A model generated the notes under the pieces. That model did no database searches and was not told the DNA's origin. It saw nothing but the letters and a program-made list of their open reading frames with translations. From Pseudomonadota bacterium (GTDB lineage: Bacteria; Pseudomonadota; Alphaproteobacteria; Reyranellales; Reyranellaceae), in NCBI GenBank assembly GCA_018242505.1, contig JAFEBU010000032.1, forward strand, positions 46,682 through 110,681: a stretch of 64,000 nucleotides of DNA, given 5' to 3'. Shown piece by piece: positions 17,872 to 25,423 of this stretch (positions are counted from its first letter, which is position 1; each line of letters begins with the position of its first letter). Made by a program: the position numbers and the translations under genes.

Positions 17872-19615
17872 GGCGACCAGGAGATCGCCGGCTGCCATCG
17901 GCGGTCTCGCGGCCGTCCTGAAACGTCTGCTTCCACCGTACCGGCGCACGCGACGGACGGCAATTGTCGAGACGCCCTCGACGTTGCGCCGCCGACGCCG
18001 CCACAGTCGCAGATACTCGCCGCTCACGCGCCGTATCCTGCTGCTGAACATCGTGCCGGTGGTGTTGCTGGCGCTGGGCGCGGTCTATCTCAGCGACTAC
18101 GAGGACGAGCTGATCGACGCCGAGCTCGCCTCGCTGCTGGTACAAGGCGAGATGGTGGCGGCCGGCATCGGCGAAGTGGCCGTGGTCGGCGGCGAGACGA
18201 CCGTCAACCGACTCGACGCCGATGCCGCGCGCCAGCTCCTGACCCGCCTGGTGCGGCCGACCGGAGTGCGGGCGCGCCTGTTCAGCGAGACCGGCGAACT
18301 GCTGGGCGACTCGGCCCTGCTGAGCGATGCCGGCCGCATTCACGTCACGCCCCTGCCGCCGCCGCAGCAGACGCCACCGGAAGCGAACGACGAGCGGTTC
18401 GGCGAGGGCATCGCCGACTGGATCGCACGCCAGCTCTCCCATGCCGATCGCTATCCGCACTATGTCGAGCAGCCGTCGCCCACGGTGCGCGACTTCCCCG
18501 AGGCGGCGAGTGCGCTGCGTGGCTTCAACGCCTCGGCCGTGCGCGTCGTCTCCGACGGCCAGCTGATGTTGAGCGCCGCCGTGCCGGTGCAACGCTACAA
18601 GCAGGTGATGGGTGCGCTGCTGCTGACCCGCGACAACCGCGCGATCGCGGCGTCGCTGCGCGAGGTGCGTTACGACATGCTGACCATCGCGGTGGCGGCG
18701 CTCGGCATCACCGTGCTGCTCTCGCTCTATCTCGCCGGCACCATCACCCAGCCGATCGTGCGGTTGGCGCGCGCCGCAGATGCGGTGCGCCTCGCCCGTG
18801 ACACGCGGCCCGAGATGCCCGACCTTGGCCGCCGCGGCGACGAAATCGGCGACCTCAACGACGCCCTGCGCTCGATGACCGACGCTCTGTGGCAGCGGCT
18901 GAACGCGATCGAGAGCTTCGCCGCCGATGTGGCGCACGAGCTCAAGAATCCGCTCACCTCTCTGCGATCGGCGATCGAGGTGGCGGCCCGACCCGATCTC
19001 GAATCCGACAGGCGCGAGCGCCTGATGGCGATCGTCATCGACGACATCAACCGCCTGAACCGGCTGATCTCCGATATCTCCGGCGCCTCGCGCCTGGACG
19101 CCGAGCTGATGCGCGGCGAGATCAAGCCGGTCGACATGCAGGCCCTGCTCGCCGATATGGCGCACCACTACTCCACTTCGACCGCGAACAAATCCGGCGT
19201 CACCATCGACTTCCGGATCGCAGCCAACCCGCCGTTCGCCGCGCACGGACATGACGGCCGCTACGGACAGGTGTTCCGCAACGTCGTCGACAATGCGCTG
19301 TCCTTCAGCCCGCCGGGCTCGCGTATCGTCATCGAGCTCAGCCGCGAGCCGCGCAACGGACCGTTCGTCGTGACAATCGACGATGAAGGGCCCGGCATCC
19401 CCGAGGACAATCTCGAATCGATCTTCCAGCGCTTCTACTCCGAGCGGCCGACCGAGCATTTCGGCCAGCATTCCGGCCTCGGTCTCTCGATTTGCCGACA
19501 GATCATGGAGACCTACGGCGGCTCGATCACCGCCACCAATCGCCACGCGCCGGACGGCCGTGTGCTGGGCGCCCGCTTCATCGTCCGCGTGCCGGCGGCC
19601 GACCGCCGCGGCTGA
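17840..19615 (+). CDS. chvG: Sensor histidine kinase ChvG
   Basis: A 591-residue kinase. After a basic N-terminus there is a TM helix ([20 protein letters not shown], about residues 66-85), a periplasmic domain of roughly 230 residues, a second TM helix, HAMP, and a DHp domain with the H-box [18 protein letters not shown]. The ATPase domain has the N-box ([14 protein letters not shown]), G1 ([11 protein letters not shown]) and G2 ([11 protein letters not shown]). It phosphorylates ChvI. The start at ATG 17840, inside chvI, gives a long basic leader; a later start is possible because the first 60 residues are poorly conserved. No exoR homologue is visible nearby. Confidence 0.93.
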   Translation: MASDIDIATPKATRRSPAAIGGLAAVLKRLLPPYRRTRRTAIVETPSTLRRRRRHSRRYSPLTRRILLLNIVPVVLLALGAVYLSDYEDELIDAELASLLVQGEMVAAGIGEVAVVGGETTVNRLDADAARQLLTRLVRPTGVRARLFSETGELLGDSALLSDAGRIHVTPLPPPQQTPPEANDERFGEGIADWIARQLSHADRYPHYVEQPSPTVRDFPEAASALRGFNASAVRVVSDGQLMLSAAVPVQRYKQVMGALLLTRDNRAIAASLREVRYDMLTIAVAALGITVLLSLYLAGTITQPIVRLARAADAVRLARDTRPEMPDLGRRGDEIGDLNDALRSMTDALWQRLNAIESFAADVAHELKNPLTSLRSAIEVAARPDLESDRRERLMAIVIDDINRLNRLISDISGASRLDAELMRGEIKPVDMQALLADMAHHYSTSTANKSGVTIDFRIAANPPFAAHGHDGRYGQVFRNVVDNALSFSPPGSRIVIELSREPRNGPFVVTIDDEGPGIPEDNLESIFQRFYSERPTEHFGQHSGLGLSICRQIMETYGGSITATNRHAPDGRVLGARFIVRVPAADRRG

Positions 19616-19634
19616 CGCGGATCCGGAGATGCTC

Positions 19635-20066
19635 ATGCACGCGACCTCCGTGGCGCTGACGGCTCCGGGCCGCTGGCGGGCGGTGCTGCTGCGTGGTCCG
19701 TCGGGCGCAGGCAAGTCGGACCTCGCGCTGCGATTGATCGATGCGGGCGGGCGCCTGATCGCCGACGACCAAACGCACCTCGAACGCAAGGGTCAGGCGC
19801 TGATCGCCTCCGCGCCGCCGGCCATCGCCGGACGCATGGAGGTTCGCGGCGTGGGCATCGTGCGCCTGCCGCGAGCCAGGCTGATTGCGCGCGCGCCCGT
19901 CGCCCTGCTGGTCGATCTCGTGGCGACGGACCAGGTGGAGCGTATGCCGGAGCCCGCACAGGAAATGCAGCAAGGCATCGCCCTGCCGCGCCTTGCACTC
20001 GCGCCGTTCGAGGCCTCGGCCGTCGCGAAGTTGCGCCTTGCCTTGATACAAGCCGCCACCGCATGA
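19635..20066 (+). CDS. hprK: HPr kinase/phosphorylase, short alphaproteobacterial form
   Basis: A 143-residue kinase core that lacks the N-terminal domain of Firmicutes HprK, as usual in alphaproteobacteria. Walker A is GPSGAGKSDLA at residues 21-31, the acidic LIADDQ pair follows, and the HPrK signature is GRMEVRGVGIVRLP. ATG 19635 is chosen over ATG 19629 because GGAG at 19625-19628 is then correctly spaced. The target is Ser57 of the HPr encoded 1.4 kb downstream. It lies 19 bases after chvG and is presumably in the same transcript. Confidence 0.93.
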   Translation: MHATSVALTAPGRWRAVLLRGPSGAGKSDLALRLIDAGGRLIADDQTHLERKGQALIASAPPAIAGRMEVRGVGIVRLPRARLIARAPVALLVDLVATDQVERMPEPAQEMQQGIALPRLALAPFEASAVAKLRLALIQAATA

Positions 20067-20082
20067 TCGCGGTGGTTCATCG

Positions 20083-20994
20083 ATGCCCGAGACGCGCCGT
20101 CCTTTCGTTCTGGTCACTGGCCTCTCCGGCGCCGGGCGCGCCACGGCGCTTCACGCGCTGGAGGACTTCGGCTACGTCGCTGTCGACAATATCCCCCTGC
20201 CGCTGATGAGCGACCTCATGCGTTCGACCGCCGGCCCCGGCGAGCTGGCGGCGCCGCTCGCCTTCGGCATCGATACGCGCACCCATGGCTTCGACGCTGC
20301 CGAGCTGGTGCGGCGCGTGCAGGGGCTGCGCCAGCGCACCGATCTCGCGCCGCGACTGCTCTTCCTCACCGCCGACACCGAGACCCTGCAGCGCCGCTAT
20401 ACCGAATCGCGGCGGCCGCATCCGCTGGCGCCCGATCGGCCGGTCCTGGACGGCATCGTCGACGAGCGCGACCGGATCGGCTTCGTGGCCGACTCGGCCG
20501 ACGTCGTGATCGACACATCGGCGCTTTCGCCACACCAGTTCAAGCAGATCCTGTCGGGCCACTTCTCTCTCGACCGGGCGCCGGGCATGCGGCTTTCGGT
20601 CATGTCGTTCTCGTTCCGTCGCGGCCTGCCGCGCGAGGCCGACCTCGTGTTCGACGCACGGTTCCTGAAGAATCCACACTACGTGCCCGATCTGAAGCCG
20701 CTGACCGGCCGCGACGAGGCTGTCGTGGCCTTCATCGAAACCGATCCGGATTATCGTGCTTTCATCAATCAGCTAAAGGCGCTGATCGGGCCGCTGCTGC
20801 CCCGTTTCGACGCCGAGGGCAAGAGCTACCTGACCATCGCCGTGGGCTGCACCGGTGGCCGTCACCGTTCTGTGGCCGTCGCCGAGGCCCTCGCAGACTG
20901 GTTGCGAAAGGCCGGCCGCTCGGCCACTCTCACCCACCGTGATGTCGACTTCGGGAGAAGTCGGCAAGGGGGTAGTTTCGGGATGCGTGTATGA
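20083..20994 (+). CDS. rapZ: RapZ/YvcJ nucleotide-binding RNase adapter
   Basis: A 303-residue protein of the RapZ family. The P-loop near residue 13 reads GLSGAGRA, with Arg where most P-loops have Lys, a substitution common in alphaproteobacterial homologues. VDNIPLPLM and the C-terminal domain signature (VGCTGGRHRSVAVAEALA) are present. In E. coli RapZ controls GlmZ decay and senses glucosamine-6-phosphate; the alphaproteobacterial target is not established. It sits between hprK and the EIIA gene and overlaps the latter by 4 bases (ATGA). Confidence 0.94.
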   Translation: MPETRRPFVLVTGLSGAGRATALHALEDFGYVAVDNIPLPLMSDLMRSTAGPGELAAPLAFGIDTRTHGFDAAELVRRVQGLRQRTDLAPRLLFLTADTETLQRRYTESRRPHPLAPDRPVLDGIVDERDRIGFVADSADVVIDTSALSPHQFKQILSGHFSLDRAPGMRLSVMSFSFRRGLPREADLVFDARFLKNPHYVPDLKPLTGRDEAVVAFIETDPDYRAFINQLKALIGPLLPRFDAEGKSYLTIAVGCTGGRHRSVAVAEALADWLRKAGRSATLTHRDVDFGRSRQGGSFGMRV

Positions 20995-21395
20995 TTGGCA
21001 TCGTACTCGTGACCCACGGCAATCTGGCTCGCGAATTTCTCGCGGCGCTGGAGCACGTCGTCGGTCCGCAGCAATGCGTCTCCGCTGTCTGCATCGGCGC
21101 CGACGACGACATGGAAAAACGCCGCTTCGAGATTCTGGAACAGGTCCGCGCCTGCGATACGGGCGAGGGAGTGATCGTGCTCACCGACATGTTCGGTGGC
21201 ACGCCGTCCAATCTCGCGATCTCGATCATGGACCAGGCGCCGGTCGAGGTGCTGGCCGGCGCCAACCTGCCGATGTTGGTAAAGCTCGCCAGCGTCCGCA
21301 CCCGGCCGATCGCAGAGGCCGTGCGCATGGCGCAGGAGGCCGGCCGCAAATACATTACCGTCGCTTCACGGATCCTGGCCAAGGAAGCCTCGTGA
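20991..21395 (+). CDS. PTS EIIA component, mannose-family (regulatory)
   Basis: A 134-residue EIIA(Man) domain. The phosphorylation site is His9 in VLVTHGN, and VLTDMFGGTPSNLA is the family signature. No EIIB/C/D sugar permease genes are nearby, so in this context it is a regulatory PTS output rather than a transporter part. The start overlaps the rapZ stop and its stop overlaps the ptsH GTG start, so translation is coupled. Confidence 0.95.
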   Translation: MIGIVLVTHGNLAREFLAALEHVVGPQQCVSAVCIGADDDMEKRRFEILEQVRACDTGEGVIVLTDMFGGTPSNLAISIMDQAPVEVLAGANLPMLVKLASVRTRPIAEAVRMAQEAGRKYITVASRILAKEAS

Positions 21396-21691
21396 ACGAC
21401 GACACCGTCGACGCCACTGTCGGTGCGCTCAAGCGCACGCTCGGCATCGCCAACAAGCGTGGCCTGCACGCCCGGGCCGCGGCCAAGTTCGTGCGCACGG
21501 CGGGTCAGTTCGACTCGGTCGTCCGCGTGAGTTTCAAGGGCCAGGAAGTTTCCGGCCTGTCGATCATGGGGCTGATGATGCTGGCCGCCGGCATCGGTAG
21601 CGAGATCGAGATCGTCTGCTCGGGCCGCCAGGCGGTCGACGCCATGGCCGCCCTCTCCGCCCTTGTCGAAAGCAAGTTTGGCGAGGATTGA
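21392..21691 (+). CDS. ptsH: Phosphocarrier protein HPr
   Basis: A 99-residue HPr starting at GTG 21392, which overlaps the EIIA stop. The EI-dependent site is His26 in RGLHARAAAKF. The HprK site is Ser57 in GLSIMGLMML, equivalent to Ser46 of Firmicutes HPr. It carries a roughly 15-residue N-terminal extension compared with the 85-residue standard form. Enzyme I is not in the window. Confidence 0.95.
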   Translation: MNDDTVDATVGALKRTLGIANKRGLHARAAAKFVRTAGQFDSVVRVSFKGQEVSGLSIMGLMMLAAGIGSEIEIVCSGRQAVDAMAALSALVESKFGED

Positions 21692-21842
21692 CCTCACGGT
21701 GCACAGCGCGCCGTCCCAGAAACATAAAGTCTGCAGCATATCGGCATAAATTCTTGCTTATATGTTGATGGCCTGCGTTGAGGCTGACGCGGGGCGCTGA
21801 TAAGAGACGGCCTCTTCCATCGCCAAAACCGCGGAGCGCCGC
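21692..21842 (+). promoter_or_regulatory. ahcY leader: AT-rich promoter region and possible pseudoknot
   Basis: A 151-base leader with an AT-rich island (21720-21770, including TTATAT) unlike the surrounding GC-rich DNA, probably the ahcY promoter. Downstream, GAGGC (21780-21784) can pair with GCCTC (21810-21814). GGCGCT (21793-21798), inside that loop, can pair with AGCGCC (21835-21840), which overlaps the likely ribosome site GGAG just before the ATG. This is an H-type pseudoknot topology. It does not match the SAH or SAM-II consensus well, so it may be chance. Confidence 0.35.
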
Positions 21843-23249
21843 ATGGCCGCAGCCAAAGCACAGGACTACGTCGTCAAGGATATCGGACTCGCAGACTGGG
21901 GCCGCAAGGAAATCGACATCGCCGAGACCGAGATGCCGGGCCTGATGGCGATCCGCAAGGAATTCGGTCCGAAGAAGCCGCTGAAGGGCGCGCGCGTCGC
22001 GGGCTCGCTCCACATGACCATCCAGACGGCGGTGCTGATCGAGACCCTCAAGGCGCTGGGTGCTGACGTTCGCTGGGCCTCGTGCAACATCTATTCGACG
22101 CAGGACCATGCCGCCGCCGCGATCGCCAAGTCGGGGACGCCTGTGTTCGCCGTGAAGGGAGAGAGCCTCGAGGAGTATTGGAACTACACCCACAAGATTT
22201 TCGAATGGGGAGACGGCGGCGAGCCCAACATGATCCTGGACGACGGCGGCGATGCGACGCTGCTGGTCCATCTCGGCATTCGTGCCGAAAAGGATCCGTC
22301 GCTGATCGCCAAGCCCACCAACGAGGAAGAGGAAGTCCTCTACAAGGCGATCGCCAAGACGAACAAGGAGAAGCCCGGCTGGTATGCCAAGCTTGGCGCG
22401 GCGATCCGCGGCGTCACCGAGGAGACGACGACGGGCGTGCACCGCCTCTACCAGATGGAGAAGGATGGCAAGCTTCTGTGGCCCGCCATCAACGTCAACG
22501 ACTCGGTCACCAAGTCGAAGTTCGACAATCTCTACGGCTGCCGCGAATCGCTGGTCGACGGCATCCGCCGCGGCACCGACGTCATGATGGCCGGCAAGGT
22601 CGCCATGGTCGCGGGCTTCGGCGACGTGGGCAAGGGCTCGGCGGCCTCCCTGCGCCAGGCCGGCTGCCGTGTCATGGTCTCGGAAGTCGATCCGATCTGC
22701 GCCCTGCAGGCGGCGATGGAAGGCTACGAGGTCGTGACCATGGAGGATGCGGCCCCCAAGGCCGACATCTTCGTCACCGCCACCGGCAATGTCGACGTCA
22801 TCACGCTCGACCACATGAAGGCGATGAAGCACCGCGCCATCGTCTGCAACATCGGCCACTTCGACAGCGAAATCCAGATCGCGAGCCTGCGCAATTTCAA
22901 GTGGCACAACGTCAAGCCGCAAGTCGACGAGATCGAGTTCCCCGACGGCAAGCGCATCATCGTCCTGTCCGAGGGCCGGCTGGTGAACCTGGGCAACGCC
23001 ACGGGCCATCCGAGCTTCGTGATGTCGGCCTCCTTCTCCAACCAGACGCTGGCCCAGGTCGAGATCTTCACCAACCCGGGCAAATACCAGAAGAAGGTCT
23101 ACACGCTGCCCAAGACGCTCGACGAGAAGGTGGCGGCGCTGCACCTGGAGAAGGTCGGCGCCAAGCTCACCAAGCTCCGGCCCGACCAGGCCAAGTATAT
23201 CGGCGTTCCCGAGGCCGGCCCGTTCAAGGCCGATCTCTACCGCTACTGA
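21843..23249 (+). CDS. ahcY: Adenosylhomocysteinase (S-adenosyl-L-homocysteine hydrolase)
   Basis: A 468-residue NAD-dependent enzyme that splits S-adenosylhomocysteine to adenosine and homocysteine in the methyl cycle. Visible blocks: the substrate domain ([31 protein letters not shown]), the roughly 40-residue insert typical of the proteobacterial/plant form (about residues 150-190), the Rossmann motif [17 protein letters not shown], and the C-terminal dimer tail ending FKADLYRY with the NAD-contacting Lys/Tyr. It ends with a strong hairpin that overlaps the next gene's start. Confidence 0.97.
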   Translation: MAAAKAQDYVVKDIGLADWGRKEIDIAETEMPGLMAIRKEFGPKKPLKGARVAGSLHMTIQTAVLIETLKALGADVRWASCNIYSTQDHAAAAIAKSGTPVFAVKGESLEEYWNYTHKIFEWGDGGEPNMILDDGGDATLLVHLGIRAEKDPSLIAKPTNEEEEVLYKAIAKTNKEKPGWYAKLGAAIRGVTEETTTGVHRLYQMEKDGKLLWPAINVNDSVTKSKFDNLYGCRESLVDGIRRGTDVMMAGKVAMVAGFGDVGKGSAASLRQAGCRVMVSEVDPICALQAAMEGYEVVTMEDAAPKADIFVTATGNVDVITLDHMKAMKHRAIVCNIGHFDSEIQIASLRNFKWHNVKPQVDEIEFPDGKRIIVLSEGRLVNLGNATGHPSFVMSASFSNQTLAQVEIFTNPGKYQKKVYTLPKTLDEKVAALHLEKVGAKLTKLRPDQAKYIGVPEAGPFKADLYRY

Positions 23250-23285
23250 TGCCGGGATAACTGCCCACAGGCTGCGGCGTGCTAG

Positions 23286-23317
23286 AAAGTCGGCATCGGA
23301 AGATGCCGACTTTTTCT
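23286..23317 (+). terminator. Intrinsic terminator of ahcY overlapping the tsaE start codon
   Basis: A perfect 12-bp stem, AAAGTCGGCATC (23286-23297) with GATGCCGACTTT (23302-23313), has a GGAA tetraloop and runs into a T-rich stretch (TTTTTCTTT). It starts 37 bases after the ahcY stop. The tsaE ATG (23303-23305) lies in the 3' arm and its GGAAG purine stretch forms the loop. Confidence 0.8.
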
Positions 23318-23746
23318 TTGTCCCTGCCGGATGAATCGGCGACGGAGCGGTTGGGCGCAAGCCTTGCAGGGCGGCTGCGGCCGCGCGATGTGGTGGCGCT
23401 CGAAGGCAGCCTCGGGACCGGCAAGACGACGCTTGCCCGCGCGATTCTGCGCGCCGCCGCACGCGATGCGACGCTGGTCGTGCCCAGCCCCACCTTCACC
23501 CTTGTCGAGGTCTACGACACCCCGAGGGGTGTCTTCTGGCACTTCGACCTCTATCGGCTGGAGGACCCCGGGCAGGTGTTCGAGCTCGGCTGGGAAGAGG
23601 CGCGGGCCGATGGCATCGTGCTGGTGGAATGGGCGGAGCGGCTGGGCGACCTGCTGCCGCAGAAGCGATTGACCGTGACGCTTTCCATCCAGGGCGAGGG
23701 CCGGCATGTCGTGATCGAGGGAGAGGATCGATTTGGCGATGTCTGA
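23303..23746 (+). CDS. tsaE: tRNA threonylcarbamoyladenosine biosynthesis ATPase TsaE
   Basis: A 147-residue P-loop protein with Walker A GSLGTGKTTLARAI, PSPTFTLVEVYD and the HFDLYRLEDP block characteristic of TsaE (YjeE). It works with TsaB and TsaD in making t6A37 of ANN-decoding tRNAs. The start is taken at ATG 23303 (MPTFSLSLPDES), where homologues begin. The upstream GTG 23279 has no ribosome site. The start is inside the ahcY terminator hairpin. Its end overlaps the start of amgK. Confidence 0.93.
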   Translation: MPTFSLSLPDESATERLGASLAGRLRPRDVVALEGSLGTGKTTLARAILRAAARDATLVVPSPTFTLVEVYDTPRGVFWHFDLYRLEDPGQVFELGWEEARADGIVLVEWAERLGDLLPQKRLTVTLSIQGEGRHVVIEGEDRFGDV

Positions 23747-24734
23747 TCGGGTGAAGCTGCGCCAAGCATTCATTGCGCAGTCGGGATGGGGCGGTGCTCA
23801 GGAAACGCTGCTGGCGGGCGACGCGTCGTTCCGCAAGTACTTCCGCCTGCGCCGGCCGGGAAGCAGCGCAGTCGTGATGGATGCCCCGCCGCCGCAGGAG
23901 GATGTACGGCCCTTCGTGCATATCGGCCGACACCTGCTCGCCCTCGGCCTGAGCGCCCCCGAAATCCTTGCCGTCGATCCGGCGCGCGGATTCCTGCTGC
24001 TGGAGGATCTGGGCGACGACACGTTCGCCTGCGTCCTGGAGCGGGGCGGCGACGAAACCGAACTCTACCGACGCGCCACCGACGTGCTGGCAACCCTGTA
24101 CACCGCGCCCGATCACGGCCTGCTCCCCGACCTCACCGCGTATACCGGAGAAGCGCTGATCGATGCCGCGATCCTGCTGCCGGAATGGTATCTGCCGGCA
24201 GCGACGGGGCGCAAAACCGGCATCGAGGAGATCGATGCCTACCGCGCCGCCTGGCGCGCTTGCCTCGCCCATATGCCGGTGACCGCCGACGCGCTCCTGC
24301 TGCGCGACTATCACAAGGACAATCTCATGTGGCTGCCGGGCCGGCCAGGCGTGCGCGCCTGCGGACTGCTCGACTTCCAGGATGCGCAGCGCGGTCATCC
24401 TTCCTACGATCTCATGTCACTGATCGAAGACGCGCGCCGCGATGTGTCGCCTGTGGTCTACGAAATGTGTTTCGCTCGCTATCTCGACGCCACCGGCATC
24501 GACCCGTCGGATTTTCGCACCGGCTTCGCGCTGATGTCGGCACAACGCCAGGCGCGTTTGATCGGCCTCTTCATCCGGCTGTGGCAGCGCGATGGCAAGC
24601 CCGGCTACCTGTCGTTCCTGCCGCGCGTCTGGCGTCTGTTCGAGCACGCCTTGCAACACGACGCACTGGAACCGCTGCGCGCGTGGGTCGACCGGCTGTT
24701 ACCGCCGGCCCTGCGCCGTATCGGAGCCACATGA
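23739..24734 (+). CDS. amgK: Anomeric N-acetylmuramate/N-acetylglucosamine kinase AmgK
   Basis: A 331-residue aminoglycoside-phosphotransferase-fold kinase with GDASFRKYFRL at the N-terminus, the catalytic loop RDYHKDNLMWLPG and the metal site GLLDFQDAQRGHPSYDL. Together with murU immediately downstream this identifies the MurNAc recycling pathway first described in Pseudomonas: AmgK phosphorylates MurNAc/GlcNAc at C1 and MurU makes the UDP-sugar, bypassing de novo UDP-MurNAc synthesis and intrinsic fosfomycin sensitivity. ATG 23739 overlaps the tsaE stop; its own stop overlaps murU (ATGA). Confidence 0.88.
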   Translation: MSDRVKLRQAFIAQSGWGGAQETLLAGDASFRKYFRLRRPGSSAVVMDAPPPQEDVRPFVHIGRHLLALGLSAPEILAVDPARGFLLLEDLGDDTFACVLERGGDETELYRRATDVLATLYTAPDHGLLPDLTAYTGEALIDAAILLPEWYLPAATGRKTGIEEIDAYRAAWRACLAHMPVTADALLLRDYHKDNLMWLPGRPGVRACGLLDFQDAQRGHPSYDLMSLIEDARRDVSPVVYEMCFARYLDATGIDPSDFRTGFALMSAQRQARLIGLFIRLWQRDGKPGYLSFLPRVWRLFEHALQHDALEPLRAWVDRLLPPALRRIGAT

Positions 24735-25423
24735 TCGAAACCGCCATGATCCTCGCGGCGGGCCGCGGCGAGCGCATGCGGCCGCTGACCGACACCGTGC
24801 CGAAGCCGCTCCTTCCCGTCGCCGGCCGGTCGATGCTGGACCGCGCGATAGATGGGCTTGTCGCGCACGGGGTCCGCAAGATCGTCGTCAACGCCCACCA
24901 TCTCGGGGCGCAGATCGCGTCGCACCTCTCCGGTCGCGCTGCCATCGTGCATGAAGAGCACTTGCTCGACACCGGCGGCGGCGTGAAGAACGCATTGCCG
25001 CTTCTGGGCGCCGGACCGTTCTTCGTGCTGAACGGCGACGGCTTGTGGCGCGATGGCGCGACTCCCATGTTGGATCGCATGGCCGGCGCGTGGGATTCCC
25101 GACGCATGGACGCGCTGCTTCTGCTGCACCCGTTGACCGCCACCATCGGACGTAACGCGAAGGATCGCGGCGATTATTTCCTCGAGGCGGATGGCCGGGC
25201 GCGCTATCGCGGCACGGCTGATCGCGCGCCCTTCTTCTTCGCCAGCGTGTCGATCTGCGAGGCTGGCCTGTTCCGGGACTCGCCCGACGGCCCCTTCTCG
25301 CTCCTGAAGCTTTGGACGCGCGCCGAGCAAGCGGGCCGGCTTCATGGCCTGGCCCATGACGGCCAGTGGTTCCATGTCGGCACGCCGCAGGCGCTCGCCG
25401 AGGCAGAAAGGGCGCTGGCGTGA
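24731..25423 (+). CDS. murU: N-acetylmuramate-1-phosphate uridylyltransferase MurU
   Basis: A 230-residue nucleotidyltransferase with the pyrophosphorylase signature ILAAGRGERMRPLTDTVPKP, the metal-binding NGDG motif and TGGGVKNALPLLG. Without context it would be called a generic sugar-1-phosphate nucleotidyltransferase. The overlap with the amgK stop makes MurU the best assignment. The downstream addB GTG start overlaps its TGA. Confidence 0.88.
   Translation: MIETAMILAAGRGERMRPLTDTVPKPLLPVAGRSMLDRAIDGLVAHGVRKIVVNAHHLGAQIASHLSGRAAIVHEEHLLDTGGGVKNALPLLGAGPFFVLNGDGLWRDGATPMLDRMAGAWDSRRMDALLLLHPLTATIGRNAKDRGDYFLEADGRARYRGTADRAPFFFASVSICEAGLFRDSPDGPFSLLKLWTRAEQAGRLHGLAHDGQWFHVGTPQALAEAERALA

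Noticed and set aside
21692..21842. Classical SAH (ahcY-type) or SAM-II riboswitch before ahcY
   Set aside because: The conserved blocks of those classes are not present; only a weak pseudoknot-like pairing is seen, which is listed separately at low confidence.
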